Assembly (NCBI RefSeq): GCF_028291725.1
Contig: NZ_JAQGNT010000119.1
Span: forward strand, 1 to 37,749
Length of the DNA stretch: 37,749 nucleotides
Source: Hydrocarboniphaga sp.
GTDB taxonomy: Bacteria > Pseudomonadota > Gammaproteobacteria > Nevskiales > Nevskiaceae
Direction: 5' to 3'
Below, one piece after another: positions 16,106-23,664 of the stretch. A model generated the notes under the pieces. That model was not told the origin of the DNA. It was given only the letters and a program-made list of their open reading frames with translations, and did no database searches. The stretch's first letter is position 1, and each line of letters starts with the position of its first letter. A program made the position numbers and the translations under genes.

Positions 16106-16669
16106 ATGAATACCCAGCTCGCCAATTATATTCGCGTCTACGATGGCGACCTCGCAGCCGATCTGTGTGATCAGTTGGTGGCCTCGTTCGGTTCGCTGAG
16201 TCATCTGCGCAAACTCAATGGCCGCGGGCATCGCTCCGGGCTCGAAGACAGCGCGTGGACCGAACTCACCATCACGCGCATCGCGGATGCCGCACTGCTC
16301 GGCAAGCTGCGGCAGAAGATCACATTCGGCCTGGGCCGTTACAACCGGGATACCGGTTTGAGCATCCCGATACCGAATAGCGCGAAGCTCGACGAGCTGA
16401 CGATCAAGCGCTATCAGCCGGGCCGCGACGAGAACTTCCAGTTGCATTTCGACTCGCTCAACGAGCGTTCAAATCGATACCTGGTGCTGCTGTGGTACCT
16501 GAACGACGTGGCCGAAGGCGGCGAGACCGAGTTCCCGGCGCTGGGCGTCAAGATCGCTCCGCGGCGCGGCAGCCTGCTGATGTTCCCGCCCTACTGGATG
16601 TTCCAGCACGCGGGCCTGCCGCCGATATCCGGTGACAAATACATTCTGTCCACTTACCTGCTTTTTTAA
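16106..16669 (+). CDS. 2-oxoglutarate/Fe(II) dioxygenase, prolyl-4-hydroxylase-like
   Basis: The 187-residue protein has a double-stranded beta-helix dioxygenase core of the 2OG-FeII_Oxy/P4Hc type. Iron ligands are His114 and Asp116 (QLHFDSL) and His168 (MFQHAG), with Lys178 (KYILSTY) as the 2-oxoglutarate anchor. LVLLWYLNDVAEGGETEFP is the usual strand before the C-terminal part. It may hydroxylate prolyl or other residues, or a small molecule. The ATG follows the tandem repeat by 6 nt with no Shine-Dalgarno; an upstream in-frame ATG would read through the repeat. It is the only plus-strand gene in this part and converges on the TPR-sulfotransferase gene with a 26-nt gap. Confidence 0.85.
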   Translation: MNTQLANYIRVYDGDLAADLCDQLVASFGSLSHLRKLNGRGHRSGLEDSAWTELTITRIADAALLGKLRQKITFGLGRYNRDTGLSIPIPNSAKLDELTIKRYQPGRDENFQLHFDSLNERSNRYLVLLWYLNDVAEGGETEFPALGVKIAPRRGSLLMFPPYWMFQHAGLPPISGDKYILSTYLLF

Positions 16670-16695
16670 GGTTTTCGCGATGTTGCCGAAGCCGC

Positions 16696-18531
16696 TCAGG
16701 CTTCGTATCCCCAGCGATCAAGCAGTGGCGCGATCTGTTCACGCAGTGGCATCAGGTGGCGCTCGTAATGGCGCCAGCGGCCCACCGCTTTGCGGTTCAC
16801 AGGCTCAATCACCTGACTGTAGCTCGGCGTGCTGATGTAGCTCTTGCCCCTTGCATGCTTGGCCGGCTCTAGCATCGCGTCATGCCATTGCAACCCAACG
16901 AAATCGGCGATCGCACGCGACTGCGCCTCGAAATCGGAGACGAAACGCTCGTAGAAGATCTCCATCACCTTGGGCTTGAGCAGCGCCTCCTGCTGATACC
17001 AGTAATCGAACGTGCGCCGATACCCGAGAGCCAACGTGGGCAGATCGCGGCACAGCCGCGAGTAGGCCGGCGCCCAGTAGTGCTGGAAATAGTTGCTGGT
17101 GATCACATCGAACGGATGGCGGATTGCCAGCAGGATCGGTGAGTTAGGGAACAATCGACGGATCGCCGGCAGCCGCAGGATATTCAGCGGATTCTTGTCG
17201 AGCAGCCGCTGGCCCGGCGACAGGCGCAGCTTGGTCGCGACCAGCGCCCAGTAGTGCCTCCGTGCCTCGGCCAATTCGTGCGGCTGCACGCTGGCGAGCT
17301 TCTCCGGATACAGCGCCCCTTGCTGCTGAAGACGCGCCAACGCCTCCTGCAGAAACGGTTGCTCGTCCATCGTTTTCAAATCGGGGTGTGCGTCGAGCAC
17401 CTGCTCGAGCAGGGTCGTGCCCGAGCGCGGAAACGCGACGATAAAAACCGGACTGTCGGCCTCGACCGGCGGTGCCGGCTCGGTCCATTGCGCCACATCG
17501 TCTGGATCACAGCTGTAGTCGGCGATCGCCAGCACCGTACCGGAACTATCGGCGGGAATTGGCGATGTCAGATCGAGAAACGCCATCTGCGATGCATGCG
17601 CCCTGGCGGCGACTTCGGCTGCGGTTTCATAGTCGCCTTTCGCGTCCAGCGCCTTGGCCAGCGGAAACAGGAAATCCTGCTGCTCGTCCGGCTGCGTCGC
17701 CACACAGAGTGCTTGCCGATACAGCGTGATCGCCTCGTCCGGCCGGTCATTGCGCGCGGCGATATTGGCCCGCACACCGAGCAGGCGTTGCTGCATTTCC
17801 GCGCCGATCTCATCAACGGACAAGTGTTCGATCTTCTGCAGCCGTTCCGTCGCCTCATGCAGTGAGTTCGTGCGCTCGAGCATGCTGATGATGGACAACT
17901 CGAACTCGAGGCTCGGGGGCGGAGAATTGCGAACACTGTCCAGAATCTGTACCGCAGAGTGCTGATCGCTCAAGGTCATCAGTAGCGCCCCGAGCTTGGC
18001 GAGCAGTTCCGGGTTCGGGTCCTGCCAGAGGCGCCAGTGCTGCGTAGCGAGCAAGGCGCCATCAATATCGGCGCAGGATGTCAGCAGGTGCGCATAGCGA
18101 TAATTGATTTCAAAGTCTAGCGGAGCCGCCTTCGCGGCGAGCCCGAGCCGTTCGCGCGCCACCTCATAGCGGCCACCTTCAAGCTCGAGCAGCGCGCTGT
18201 TGTAAAGCAATTCGGCAGTCCAACCACCGATCCTGGCAGCATGTTCATAGGCCTGCGCGGCCTCCGATAGGGCGCCCGATGCGCGTAACGACGTCGCCAG
18301 ATTCATCCAGTGCACTGCGGCACGCGGTTCCAACTGGGTCAGACGCCGGAACGCCTTGGTCGCCGCCGCGTAAGTGCCACGTGCGTTCATGACCGCGCCG
18401 TAGGCGATTAGAACAAATGGAAGACTAGGTGCTAGCCGATAAGCTTCGTGCGCCCGCCGTTCGGCGAGCTTGAGCTCGCCCTGATTCAGCGCCGAGATCG
18501 CCTGTTCCGCAAGTATTTTGGGGTCGGTCAT
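16696..18531 (-). CDS. TPR-containing sulfotransferase
   Basis: The 611-residue protein has TPR helices at about 1-320 and a C-terminal Sulfotransfer_3-type domain at about 360-610. The PAPS 5'-phosphosulfate loop is FPRSGTT (367-373), the 3'-phosphate motif is RHPFDVITSN (471-480), and YERF (527-530) and RWRHYERHLMPL near the end are typical of this family. The family is common in proteobacteria next to TonB receptors and has relatives in tyrosylprotein sulfotransferases. There is no signal peptide, so it should work in the cytoplasm. Its start codon comes only 7 nt after the hairpin that terminates the receptor transcript, with no Shine-Dalgarno in between, so its expression probably depends on read-through. 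Confidence 0.88.
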   Translation of the reverse strand: MTDPKILAEQAISALNQGELKLAERRAHEAYRLAPSLPFVLIAYGAVMNARGTYAAATKAFRRLTQLEPRAAVHWMNLATSLRASGALSEAAQAYEHAARIGGWTAELLYNSALLELEGGRYEVARERLGLAAKAAPLDFEINYRYAHLLTSCADIDGALLATQHWRLWQDPNPELLAKLGALLMTLSDQHSAVQILDSVRNSPPPSLEFELSIISMLERTNSLHEATERLQKIEHLSVDEIGAEMQQRLLGVRANIAARNDRPDEAITLYRQALCVATQPDEQQDFLFPLAKALDAKGDYETAAEVAARAHASQMAFLDLTSPIPADSSGTVLAIADYSCDPDDVAQWTEPAPPVEADSPVFIVAFPRSGTTLLEQVLDAHPDLKTMDEQPFLQEALARLQQQGALYPEKLASVQPHELAEARRHYWALVATKLRLSPGQRLLDKNPLNILRLPAIRRLFPNSPILLAIRHPFDVITSNYFQHYWAPAYSRLCRDLPTLALGYRRTFDYWYQQEALLKPKVMEIFYERFVSDFEAQSRAIADFVGLQWHDAMLEPAKHARGKSYISTPSYSQVIEPVNRKAVGRWRHYERHLMPLREQIAPLLDRWGYEA

Positions 18532-18563
18532 AGAAAAAGGCCGCGCGATCAGATCGCGCGGCC
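18532..18563 (-). terminator. Intrinsic terminator after the TonB receptor gene
   Basis: A perfect stem of 10-12 bp (GGCCGCGCGATC, 18539-18550, complement 18552-18563) is followed on the minus strand by TTTTTC. The next two bases run straight into the ATG of the TPR-sulfotransferase. It lies 28 nt after the receptor stop codon. Confidence 0.88.
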
Positions 18564-18591
18564 TTGTAAAACTACAGCAGTACTACGTGAC

Positions 18592-21477
18592 TTAGAAGCT
18601 CTGCGTCAAGCGCGCGTAGAAGAACGAACCGACCGTGTCATACGTGTTGACGTCGGTGTTCGCGTTCAGCACGAACTGGTAGAACAGCGGCGGCTGCTTG
18701 TCGAAAGCGTTCTGGACACCAAGCGTGAGCTTGGTGCGAGTCGGCTCGTAGGTATAAGCGGCAGCAAAGTCGTGGTAGATGATCGACGGGATGTGAATCG
18801 GATTGCCGTCGACTGTCGCCACTTCGCTGTTGGTGATATCCAGACCGTAGATGAAGCGGGTCGACCATAGGAACTCGAAGCTATTAAGTGCCCAGCTCAC
18901 TGACGACGTGGCACGCCAGCGAGCGTAGTTGCCAAAGGTCGGATCGAACCGACCCGCAGCATTCGTCGTCGGAACGCCTTCACCAAGGCTGTACTTGAAC
19001 TTGTCGGTGTAGGTCGAGTCGACGCTGGCGCGGATCGAGCCGAAACGAGTCTTGGGCATGCTGTACTTAAGGCCCATATCGACGCCATCGGTTTCGAAGA
19101 AGCCCACGTTCGTCGTCGGCAGATCGATGTACTGAATCTGCCCGTTGTCGCGACGATGAATCTCGCTGCAGAATTCCTCGCTACCGGTGGAAGCGCAGGT
19201 ATCAGCAATGACATTCACATCCGGAGACGCGATTGCCTGGTTCACCTTGTAGTGCCAGATATCAACCGAGGCCGACAGATTGCGGATGAAGTGCGGATCG
19301 TAGACCAGGCCATAGGTCAGCACATGTCCGGTTTCGGGTTTGAGGTCCTCGTTGGACTTCAGTACACCGCTAACCTGAGAGTTTTCCGGCACAAAGCCCG
19401 GATTCTCGTCCGTAATTGGACCGTCGACCGCCGTCACGTTCTCGCAAGCCAGCGCCAGATTCGGATTCGCCGCCAAGGCCTGATTCGTGAGGTGCGTGCA
19501 AGGATCGCTGAACAGCGCGGCGGTCGAAGCAGGTGCTCCGAAACGGTCGGCGATGGTTGGCGCACGGAACACTTCGGCGTAGCTGGCGCGAGCCAGCAAG
19601 TCGTTGAACGGACGGTATTCCATCTTTACCGAGCTGTTCGTCGTACTACCAAAGCTATCGTAGTCCGAGTAACGGATACCGAAGGAGACGTTTAGCGCCT
19701 TGGCGAACGGCATGTCCTGGAGCAGGGGCACGAAGATTTCGCCGTAGAGCTCCTTGACTTTGTCGTTGCCGGCCGAATCGCCCGAGCAGGTTTCCTGGGC
19801 CAGCGCGCAGTTCAGGAACAGCGGCGCCTGCGCTTCGGTCAGCTCATCCACATCGGTCTTGGCGAACTCTTCACGATAGTCGGCGCCAATGCCGGCCTTG
19901 ATCGTGCCGCCCTGCCAAGTGAACAGGTCACCGTTGACGTTCACCTCGTAAATACGGGTTGTGTCGGTGAAATGATTCTCATAGCCGGACGTGATCGCAG
20001 CCAGGGCCGTCTGGTTCGCCGGATCGGAGAGATTGAAAAGGTTGACCGGGGTACATCCGGCAATCGGCGCGTCCTCGGTGCCGCAAGTCGGCGTACCGTC
20101 TTCCGCGATGAAGGACGGCCCGATCGCGCTCTGCAGCGCTGATTTAACCAGGTAGCCGCTAACCTTGGCCTGCTGGTCGGTGTGCTGCAGCGTGAAGGCG
20201 GCGTCAAAGGTCCAGGTCGTGCTCGGAATCGCACCCTTGAAGCCAGTGGTCATCTGATCCAGCACGGTGGTGACATGCGAGAAGCGGTTGCCGAGCGCTT
20301 TGGTACGGGTCAGGAACTGGCTGCCGCCGCCGCCGAAATCCACACCGAACGGATTGTAGATGCTATCCGCCGAAATGATGATGTCGTCGTTGTTGGCGTC
20401 GACGGGCAGCGGAGCAATCACGAAGCCCGAGGTCGTCTGGCTGTGGAACACGTCGGTATACCACTCAACCGAGTCGCTGACGTTGTACGAAGCGTCGGCA
20501 AACAAGCTGCCACGTTCCTGCGGGGTTTCGACCAGGTTGTACGGCTGATAGTCGAACGCATCGGCGCCCGTGTAGCAGCGGTAGTCGGAAGCGGATGAAC
20601 CGGAGGCACCGTCTTTGCGCGTGACCGAGCCGCAAGGAGCGCCCGAGGAGCTAACCAGACCGAGCTGAGTGGCGGTGGCGGACGGCACGTAGATACGGCC
20701 CTGCGGCGTGCGGCTCGAACCCAGTGTTATCGCACCGTAGGTCTTGTAGAAATACAATGCGTGCTTGGAGAACTCGCGATTTCCGGCACCGATCTGGTTC
20801 TGCTTGTTGTAGTTCAGACCGAAGATCGCGTGGCCCTTGTCGTTGGAGAAGCCGTAAGTGGCTTCGACCGACTGAGCCTGGCCATCGCTACGGCCGGATT
20901 CGCCGGCCTGATAGGAGATGTCGGCGCCGACATAGTCTTTGCGGGTGATGAAGTTGACCACACCGCCGACCGCGTCGGAGCCGTAAACGGCTGAGGCGCC
21001 TTCCTTCAGAACTTCGACGCGCTCGATCAGGTTGATCGGGATCGAGTTGACGTCGAACGACGGGCCGAGGCGACGACCGTCCAACAGCGCCAGCGTGCGC
21101 TCGGAACCAAGACCACGCAGCGAGACAGTGGAAGCACCGTCACCGCCGCCGTTGTTGACCTGCGGGTTGGTCGCGGCGCCAGAGATCGACGGGATTTCCT
21201 GCAGCAGTTCGCCGAGAGTGGCGATACCGCGCGATTCGATCGTGGCGCGGTCGATGGTGTAAACCGGGCTGGCGGTTTCGGCGTCGACGCGACGCAGACG
21301 CGAACCCGTTACTTCGATCGCACCGAGGTCGGTGGATCCTTCAGCCGCCGGTGTATCGCTGGGCTCAGCAGCCGGCCCAGTCTGCGCATAAACCACTCCC
21401 TGCGCGCCCGCGGTCATACCCGCAAGCAACGCAGTCCTAGCGGCAAGACGCAACTTGCCTTCTACACTGAGTTTCAT
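18592..21477 (-). CDS. TonB-dependent outer-membrane receptor
   Basis: The 961-residue receptor has a signal peptide of 31-32 residues. A TonB-box-like segment (EVTGSR, about 55-60) is followed by the plug domain (about 70-180, including RTLALLDGRRLG and IERVEVLKEGASAVYGSDAVGGVVNFI). A large beta-barrel with long extracellular loops ends in the C-terminal Phe (RLTQSF) recognised by the BAM machinery. The sequence style matches receptors that expanded in xanthomonads and caulobacters. Substrate is not predictable; the loops contain several Cys pairs. The start has GGGAG 9 nt upstream. The gene is monocistronic up to the terminator at 18532-18563, except for read-through into the TPR-sulfotransferase. 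Its energy source is likely the TonB system at 6704-12186. Confidence 0.92.
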   Translation of the reverse strand: MKLSVEGKLRLAARTALLAGMTAGAQGVVYAQTGPAAEPSDTPAAEGSTDLGAIEVTGSRLRRVDAETASPVYTIDRATIESRGIATLGELLQEIPSISGAATNPQVNNGGGDGASTVSLRGLGSERTLALLDGRRLGPSFDVNSIPINLIERVEVLKEGASAVYGSDAVGGVVNFITRKDYVGADISYQAGESGRSDGQAQSVEATYGFSNDKGHAIFGLNYNKQNQIGAGNREFSKHALYFYKTYGAITLGSSRTPQGRIYVPSATATQLGLVSSSGAPCGSVTRKDGASGSSASDYRCYTGADAFDYQPYNLVETPQERGSLFADASYNVSDSVEWYTDVFHSQTTSGFVIAPLPVDANNDDIIISADSIYNPFGVDFGGGGSQFLTRTKALGNRFSHVTTVLDQMTTGFKGAIPSTTWTFDAAFTLQHTDQQAKVSGYLVKSALQSAIGPSFIAEDGTPTCGTEDAPIAGCTPVNLFNLSDPANQTALAAITSGYENHFTDTTRIYEVNVNGDLFTWQGGTIKAGIGADYREEFAKTDVDELTEAQAPLFLNCALAQETCSGDSAGNDKVKELYGEIFVPLLQDMPFAKALNVSFGIRYSDYDSFGSTTNSSVKMEYRPFNDLLARASYAEVFRAPTIADRFGAPASTAALFSDPCTHLTNQALAANPNLALACENVTAVDGPITDENPGFVPENSQVSGVLKSNEDLKPETGHVLTYGLVYDPHFIRNLSASVDIWHYKVNQAIASPDVNVIADTCASTGSEEFCSEIHRRDNGQIQYIDLPTTNVGFFETDGVDMGLKYSMPKTRFGSIRASVDSTYTDKFKYSLGEGVPTTNAAGRFDPTFGNYARWRATSSVSWALNSFEFLWSTRFIYGLDITNSEVATVDGNPIHIPSIIYHDFAAAYTYEPTRTKLTLGVQNAFDKQPPLFYQFVLNANTDVNTYDTVGSFFYARLTQSF

Positions 21478-21958
21478 TTGAGAATTCTCCCTAGATGAGA
21501 CAGACCACAAAACAGCTAAATATTTAACCTTTACAAGCATTTATAGCAGCGCCCGACCCGCACTGCCCTGGCAACCGTTCGAGAATAGCGACGCGCGTCA
21601 CATGCGTCAAGAAAGTGCATTGACGAAACTTCGCTAGTGACATGAAGGGCTTAAAAGACGTCCATACGGCGTGATGTCACGAGCCATTAACGTGCCAGTC
21701 AGCCTGAGAACTTTCCCCCAGTAGCCCTAGAAACCCATCCTCTTGACATGTCAAAAGACAGGGTTTTGACGCTTTTGTGATTTAGTTCAATTTAATCTGG
21801 AGTCATCCATGCAGATGCTCGACAAAAGGTCGACAGATGATCGTCGTTACCCCGGTTCGGCCACCCACTTTGCTTGTATTCCCTCGCCGCTCGGTCGCGC
21901 AAGGGCGCTGGTAAACTTCCCGTCACGCTGGAAGTAGCCACTATTCGCCCTTCGTTTT
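21478..21958. promoter_or_regulatory. 481-nt divergent regulatory region
   Basis: This region separates the receptor (minus) from the sulfotransferase (plus). It holds a palindrome TAAATATTTA (21517-21526) in the receptor leader and a -10-like TATAAA (minus, 21540-21545). It also holds palindromes CGTGATGTCACG (21670-21681) and TTGACATGTCAA (21743-21754), another TGACAT half-site (21638-21643), and a -35-like TTGACG (21766-21771) with TTTAAT (21791-21796) at 19 nt on the plus strand. The repeated ATGTCA/TGACAT words suggest one regulator with several sites. A possible 42-codon ORF occupies 21809-21937. Confidence 0.45.
21809..21937 (+). CDS. Possible 42-residue peptide ORF before the sulfotransferase
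   Basis: ATG (21809-21811) is preceded by GGAG with a 6-nt spacer and opens a 42-residue frame that closes with TAG 21 nt before the sulfotransferase start. Its N-terminal half reads MQMLDKRSTDDRRYPG; the tyrosine near acidic residues would suit a sulfotransferase substrate. There is no signal peptide and no known family. Against it, third-position GC is clearly lower than in neighbouring genes. The best promoter-like pair would also start transcription at about 21803, after the Shine-Dalgarno. It may be a peptide gene, a leader ORF or chance. Confidence 0.25.
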   Translation: MQMLDKRSTDDRRYPGSATHFACIPSPLGRARALVNFPSRWK

Positions 21959-22597
21959 ATGATCATCTCCCACAAACACCAGTACATTTTTTTTGCCATT
22001 CCGAAGACCGGTACCCATTCGGTACGGCAGGCCCTTAGGTTGCATGCTGGCGATCAAGACCTGGAACAGGTCGGATTGTTTGTGCAGAAGCGCTTTCCGT
22101 TTCCTGAGTTTGCCGGCATTCGGCACGGCCACATCAGCGCACGACAGATCCGGCCCGTTCTGGGCGACGCCACGTTCAACCAGTATCTGAAGTTTGCGTT
22201 TGTAAGAAACCCCTATGAGCGCTTCGTCTCGTACTGCGCGTTCATGACTCGCAGCGGCGACGAGTTCAAAATCGAGCCGCGCGCCGTTATGAAGCACGTC
22301 ATCAGCAGCGACGGATTACTCGCCCATCTTTTGTGCAGGCCTCAGCATGAATTTATCGTCGACGACACTGGGCACGTCGCGATGGACTACGTTGGACGCA
22401 ACGAGACCATGCAGCTGTCATATGACATCATCACCGATCGCCTGGGCCTCCCAAAAGAGACGCTAACCCGCGCGAATAGCTCGGAGCATCGTCCTTGGCC
22501 TGAGTATTACGACCGCGACCTGATCGACAGCGTCGGAAAGATCTATCGCCGCGACCTGGAACTGTTCGGCTACGAGTTCGACCGCCATGCAAGCTGA
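21959..22597 (+). CDS. Sulfotransferase (Sulfotransfer_2 type)
   Basis: The 212-residue PAPS-dependent sulfotransferase has the 5'-phosphosulfate loop PKTGTHS (15-21), the 3'-phosphate motif FVRNPYERFVS (81-91) and DYVGRNET (143-150), a hallmark of the chondroitin/dermatan-sulfotransferase-like family. It lacks a signal peptide and membrane anchor, unlike the Golgi enzymes, so it is cytoplasmic. No Shine-Dalgarno precedes the ATG, which suggests coupling to the small upstream ORF or a weak start. It overlaps the next gene by 11 nt; together the pair reproduces in two proteins the domain combination fused in the gene at 12833-14668. Confidence 0.87.
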   Translation: MIISHKHQYIFFAIPKTGTHSVRQALRLHAGDQDLEQVGLFVQKRFPFPEFAGIRHGHISARQIRPVLGDATFNQYLKFAFVRNPYERFVSYCAFMTRSGDEFKIEPRAVMKHVISSDGLLAHLLCRPQHEFIVDDTGHVAMDYVGRNETMQLSYDIITDRLGLPKETLTRANSSEHRPWPEYYDRDLIDSVGKIYRRDLELFGYEFDRHAS

Positions 22598-23150
22598 TCG
22601 TCGTAAAACCACATCGGTCAGATTTTTGGGGCCAGTCGATATCAGCGCCATTCGTGACGATATCCTCGCGATCCCAGAGGAGATTTGGTCCCTTGAGAAC
22701 GCGGCCAAGCCGAACAGGTTCGAAGAACTCTACGGCACCAAACACATCGTCTTCCGCTTCGTCGATAGCCTGGATGACTGGCGTTATTCCCACGATCGGT
22801 CGTTGTGGCTCCAGTGGAAGGATCGCCTGGAACCGGTGCTACGCCAGGCTTGCAAGCCCTACGGTTATGCCCAGGGCGTATTCCCAAGGGTAATGTTGGC
22901 ACGAATGCCCGCCGGCGGCGTCATCAAGCCCCATATTGACTCGGCACCAGCAGCCAGCTGGCCCCACAAGATCCATGTGCCGATCGTGACGAACCTGCAG
23001 GTTCGGTTTTATGTCGACCCGCACAATTACCACTTTGAAGTGGGGCAAGCCTACGAGGTGAACAACCTTGGCCCCCATGCCGTACACAACGCTGGCGACA
23101 CCCAGCGTATTCATTTGATCTTCGAGTATTACGAAGACACGGCCATTTGA
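22587..23150 (+). CDS. Aspartyl/asparaginyl beta-hydroxylase-like protein
   Basis: The 187-residue Asp_Arg_Hydrox-family 2-oxoglutarate/Fe(II) hydroxylase has likely iron ligands His116, Asp118 (KPHIDS) and His164 (PHAVHN), with Arg174 for 2-oxoglutarate. Spacings from the first His to the distal His (48) and to the Arg (58) are the same as in the hydroxylase domain of the 12833-14668 fusion, so the two are close relatives. The start lies inside the end of the sulfotransferase gene (11-nt overlap), showing co-translation. The gene ends 25 nt before the bidirectional hairpin shared with rplQ. Confidence 0.85.
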   Translation: MQADRRKTTSVRFLGPVDISAIRDDILAIPEEIWSLENAAKPNRFEELYGTKHIVFRFVDSLDDWRYSHDRSLWLQWKDRLEPVLRQACKPYGYAQGVFPRVMLARMPAGGVIKPHIDSAPAASWPHKIHVPIVTNLQVRFYVDPHNYHFEVGQAYEVNNLGPHAVHNAGDTQRIHLIFEYYEDTAI

Positions 23151-23169
23151 GGCAATCCCTGCTTCGGTG

Positions 23170-23205
23170 CCCAGAAACGAATTGGGCGCCCGAAGGCGCC
23201 CAATT
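23170..23205 (-). terminator. Terminator of the alpha ribosomal operon
   Basis: An 11-bp perfect stem (23180-23190 with 23195-23205) has a TTCG tetraloop on the minus strand and is followed by a short T-rich stretch (CGTTTC). It lies 27 nt after the rplQ stop. It also sits after the convergent hydroxylase gene and could act on both strands, although the U-tract is poor on each. Confidence 0.75.
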
Positions 23206-23231
23206 AACCACGTCCGACGAAAAGCGAAGCT

Positions 23232-23624
23232 CTATTCGGCTGCTGCACCGGCAGCTTCGCCACCAACCTTGCGATCAACCAGCTCGATATACGCCATCGG
23301 CGCATTGTCGCCGGGGCGGAAGCCGCAGCGCATGATGCGCGTGTAGCCGCCCGGGCGGGCGTTGAAGCGCGGGCCGATGTCGGTGAACAGCTTGGTCACC
23401 GCGTCGCGATCACGCAGGCGGGAGAAGATCAGGCGGCGGTTGGCCACGCCGTCTTCCTTGGCACGGGTGATCATCGGCTCGACGAGCTTGCGCAGCTCCT
23501 TGGCCTTCGGCACCGTGGTGCGGATCAGCTCGTTCTTGAACAGCGCAACTGCGATGCTCTGCATCGTCGCCTTGCGATGGCTGCTGGTGCGGCCGAAAGC
23601 GCGGCCTGAATTACCGTGACGCAT
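23232..23624 (-). CDS. rplQ: 50S ribosomal protein L17
   Basis: The 130-residue protein begins [17 protein letters not shown], the standard L17 N-terminus. It binds 23S rRNA near the polypeptide exit tunnel. The C-terminus after ELVDRK is extended by an Ala/Gly-rich tail. It is the last gene of the alpha operon, 40 nt after rpoA, and is followed by the terminator hairpin. Confidence 0.97.
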   Translation of the reverse strand: MRHGNSGRAFGRTSSHRKATMQSIAVALFKNELIRTTVPKAKELRKLVEPMITRAKEDGVANRRLIFSRLRDRDAVTKLFTDIGPRFNARPGGYTRIMRCGFRPGDNAPMAYIELVDRKVGGEAAGAAAE

Positions 23625-23664
23625 GTTTCTTTCCTTAGCGTGTAAGTGCTGTGGGTCAGCAGGC

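Noticed and set aside
16687-16705. 7-bp hairpin (CGAAGCC/GGCTTCG) at the convergent ends as a terminator
   Set aside because: It is short, overlaps the end of the TPR-sulfotransferase coding sequence, and has no following T-run.
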